Assembly (NCBI RefSeq): GCF_001427585.1
Contig: NZ_LMGY01000002.1
Span: 71,095-135,094, forward strand
Source of the DNA: Pseudoxanthomonas sp. Root630
GTDB lineage: Bacteria > Pseudomonadota > Gammaproteobacteria > Xanthomonadales > Xanthomonadaceae
Reading direction: 5' to 3'
Length of the DNA stretch: 64,000 bases
Position numbers and translations under genes: made by a program. The notes under the pieces are model-generated. The model was not told where the DNA came from and made no database searches. It was given only the letters and a program-made list of their open reading frames with translations. Positions 63,643 to 64,000 of this stretch are shown here, one piece after another; the stretch's first letter is position 1; every line of letters begins with the position of its first letter.

Positions 63643-64000
63643 CGGCACAGCTTACCCCCCGGACAAAATGGTCGCAACGAATGACCAACATCGACATCCG
63701 TCACTGTTTATGGAACGATCAGGCCACCTCAACCAGGCGAGCTGCCGCTCTACAGGTCGGGGGTTCAAGCCCGCATCAGGACTGAGCGCCATATTTGCCA
63801 CCCCGGTCGACCCGAGCCCGTTCCCAGAGCACAAGTGAAGCTTCCGTGCACTGTGAATTAGCGTCCAACGCAGAGGGTTGTGATTACCGCCCATCCCTAC
63901 GCGGAGACATGTCAGACCAAGAATGGAGCAAAGCATTGAACGAACGTGGCAAACGGACCGCCGCAAGGCCCTTCTACCTTCCCCTAAAATCCTCGTCCCA
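63643..64000. other. Region at the right edge without recognised gene
   Basis: 358 bases. It contains the promoter for the TetR gene and, near 63745-63775, GGTCGGGGGTTCAAGCCCGC, which looks like the T-arm of a tRNA but lacks a matching tRNA body. No open frame with coding character seen. Confidence 0.45.

Noticed and set aside
63735-63785. tRNA-like fragment with GGGGGTTCAAGCCCGC
   Set aside because: The T-stem pairs poorly on the outer side and no acceptor, D or anticodon arm can be folded around it, so no tRNA is called; an attachment-site remnant is possible but unsupported.

Overview
The window is a GC-rich bacterial chromosome segment with dense, often overlapping genes. Gene content points to a gammaproteobacterium of the Xanthomonadaceae/Lysobacteraceae group (Pseudoxanthomonas, Stenotrophomonas or Lysobacter-like): a FimX-like degenerate c-di-GMP receptor, a bactofilin flanked by two paralogous membrane proteins, wHTH-TPR and wHTH-kinase proteins, and a gammaproteobacterial elongator tRNA-Met. 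The genus is an inference and was not tested by any search.

Layout. 1-9.8 kb looks like core genome: nudC-erpA and a DUF6776/bactofilin/DUF6776 run on the minus strand, a c-di-GMP/hybrid-kinase pair on the plus strand, then iron storage (bfr, bfd with a Fur-like box) and rppH. At 9.96 kb a tRNA-Met is followed by a P4-type integrase preceded by clustered 9-bp repeats, a typical island entry point; a large c-di-GMP phosphodiesterase follows. 15.0-24.9 kb is a stress/envelope block: SDR, ABC1 kinase, large catalase, thioredoxin, host-attachment-like protein, a frameshifted glycine-zipper protein, small hydrophilic proteins, a ferritin-like protein, DUF421 and cupin proteins. 25-30.9 kb is accessory: a solitary recombinase core, Hsp20, an arsR-arsC-aquaporin-arsH operon with a clear ArsR operator, and chrA.

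31-33.9 kb holds a divergent S41 peptidase / wHTH-TPR regulator pair. 34-40.2 kb is the strangest stretch: an AT-richer alpha/beta hydrolase with a membrane anchor, an unknown 187-residue protein, and a 1063-residue protein whose N-terminus looks like a PD-(D/E)XK-type nuclease domain. This may be a defence locus. 40.4-44 kb carries a sigma factor/FecR-like/ICMT operon divergent from a lipoprotein intradiol dioxygenase with cytochrome b561.

44.2-49.5 kb is a compact minus-strand operon of envelope proteins (three successive lipoproteins, DUF4282, a thioredoxin-fold/SH3-like protein, a multi-pass protein) divergent from a wHTH-kinase-TPR gene that is split by a frameshift. 52.4-64 kb holds a GH39 glycosidase and a lipid/solvent handling cluster: TetR, FadL-type porin, MFS, SDR, RND permease, membrane fusion lipoprotein and a second TetR with a palindromic operator. 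No rRNA, CRISPR array, complete prophage or insertion sequence was recognised.
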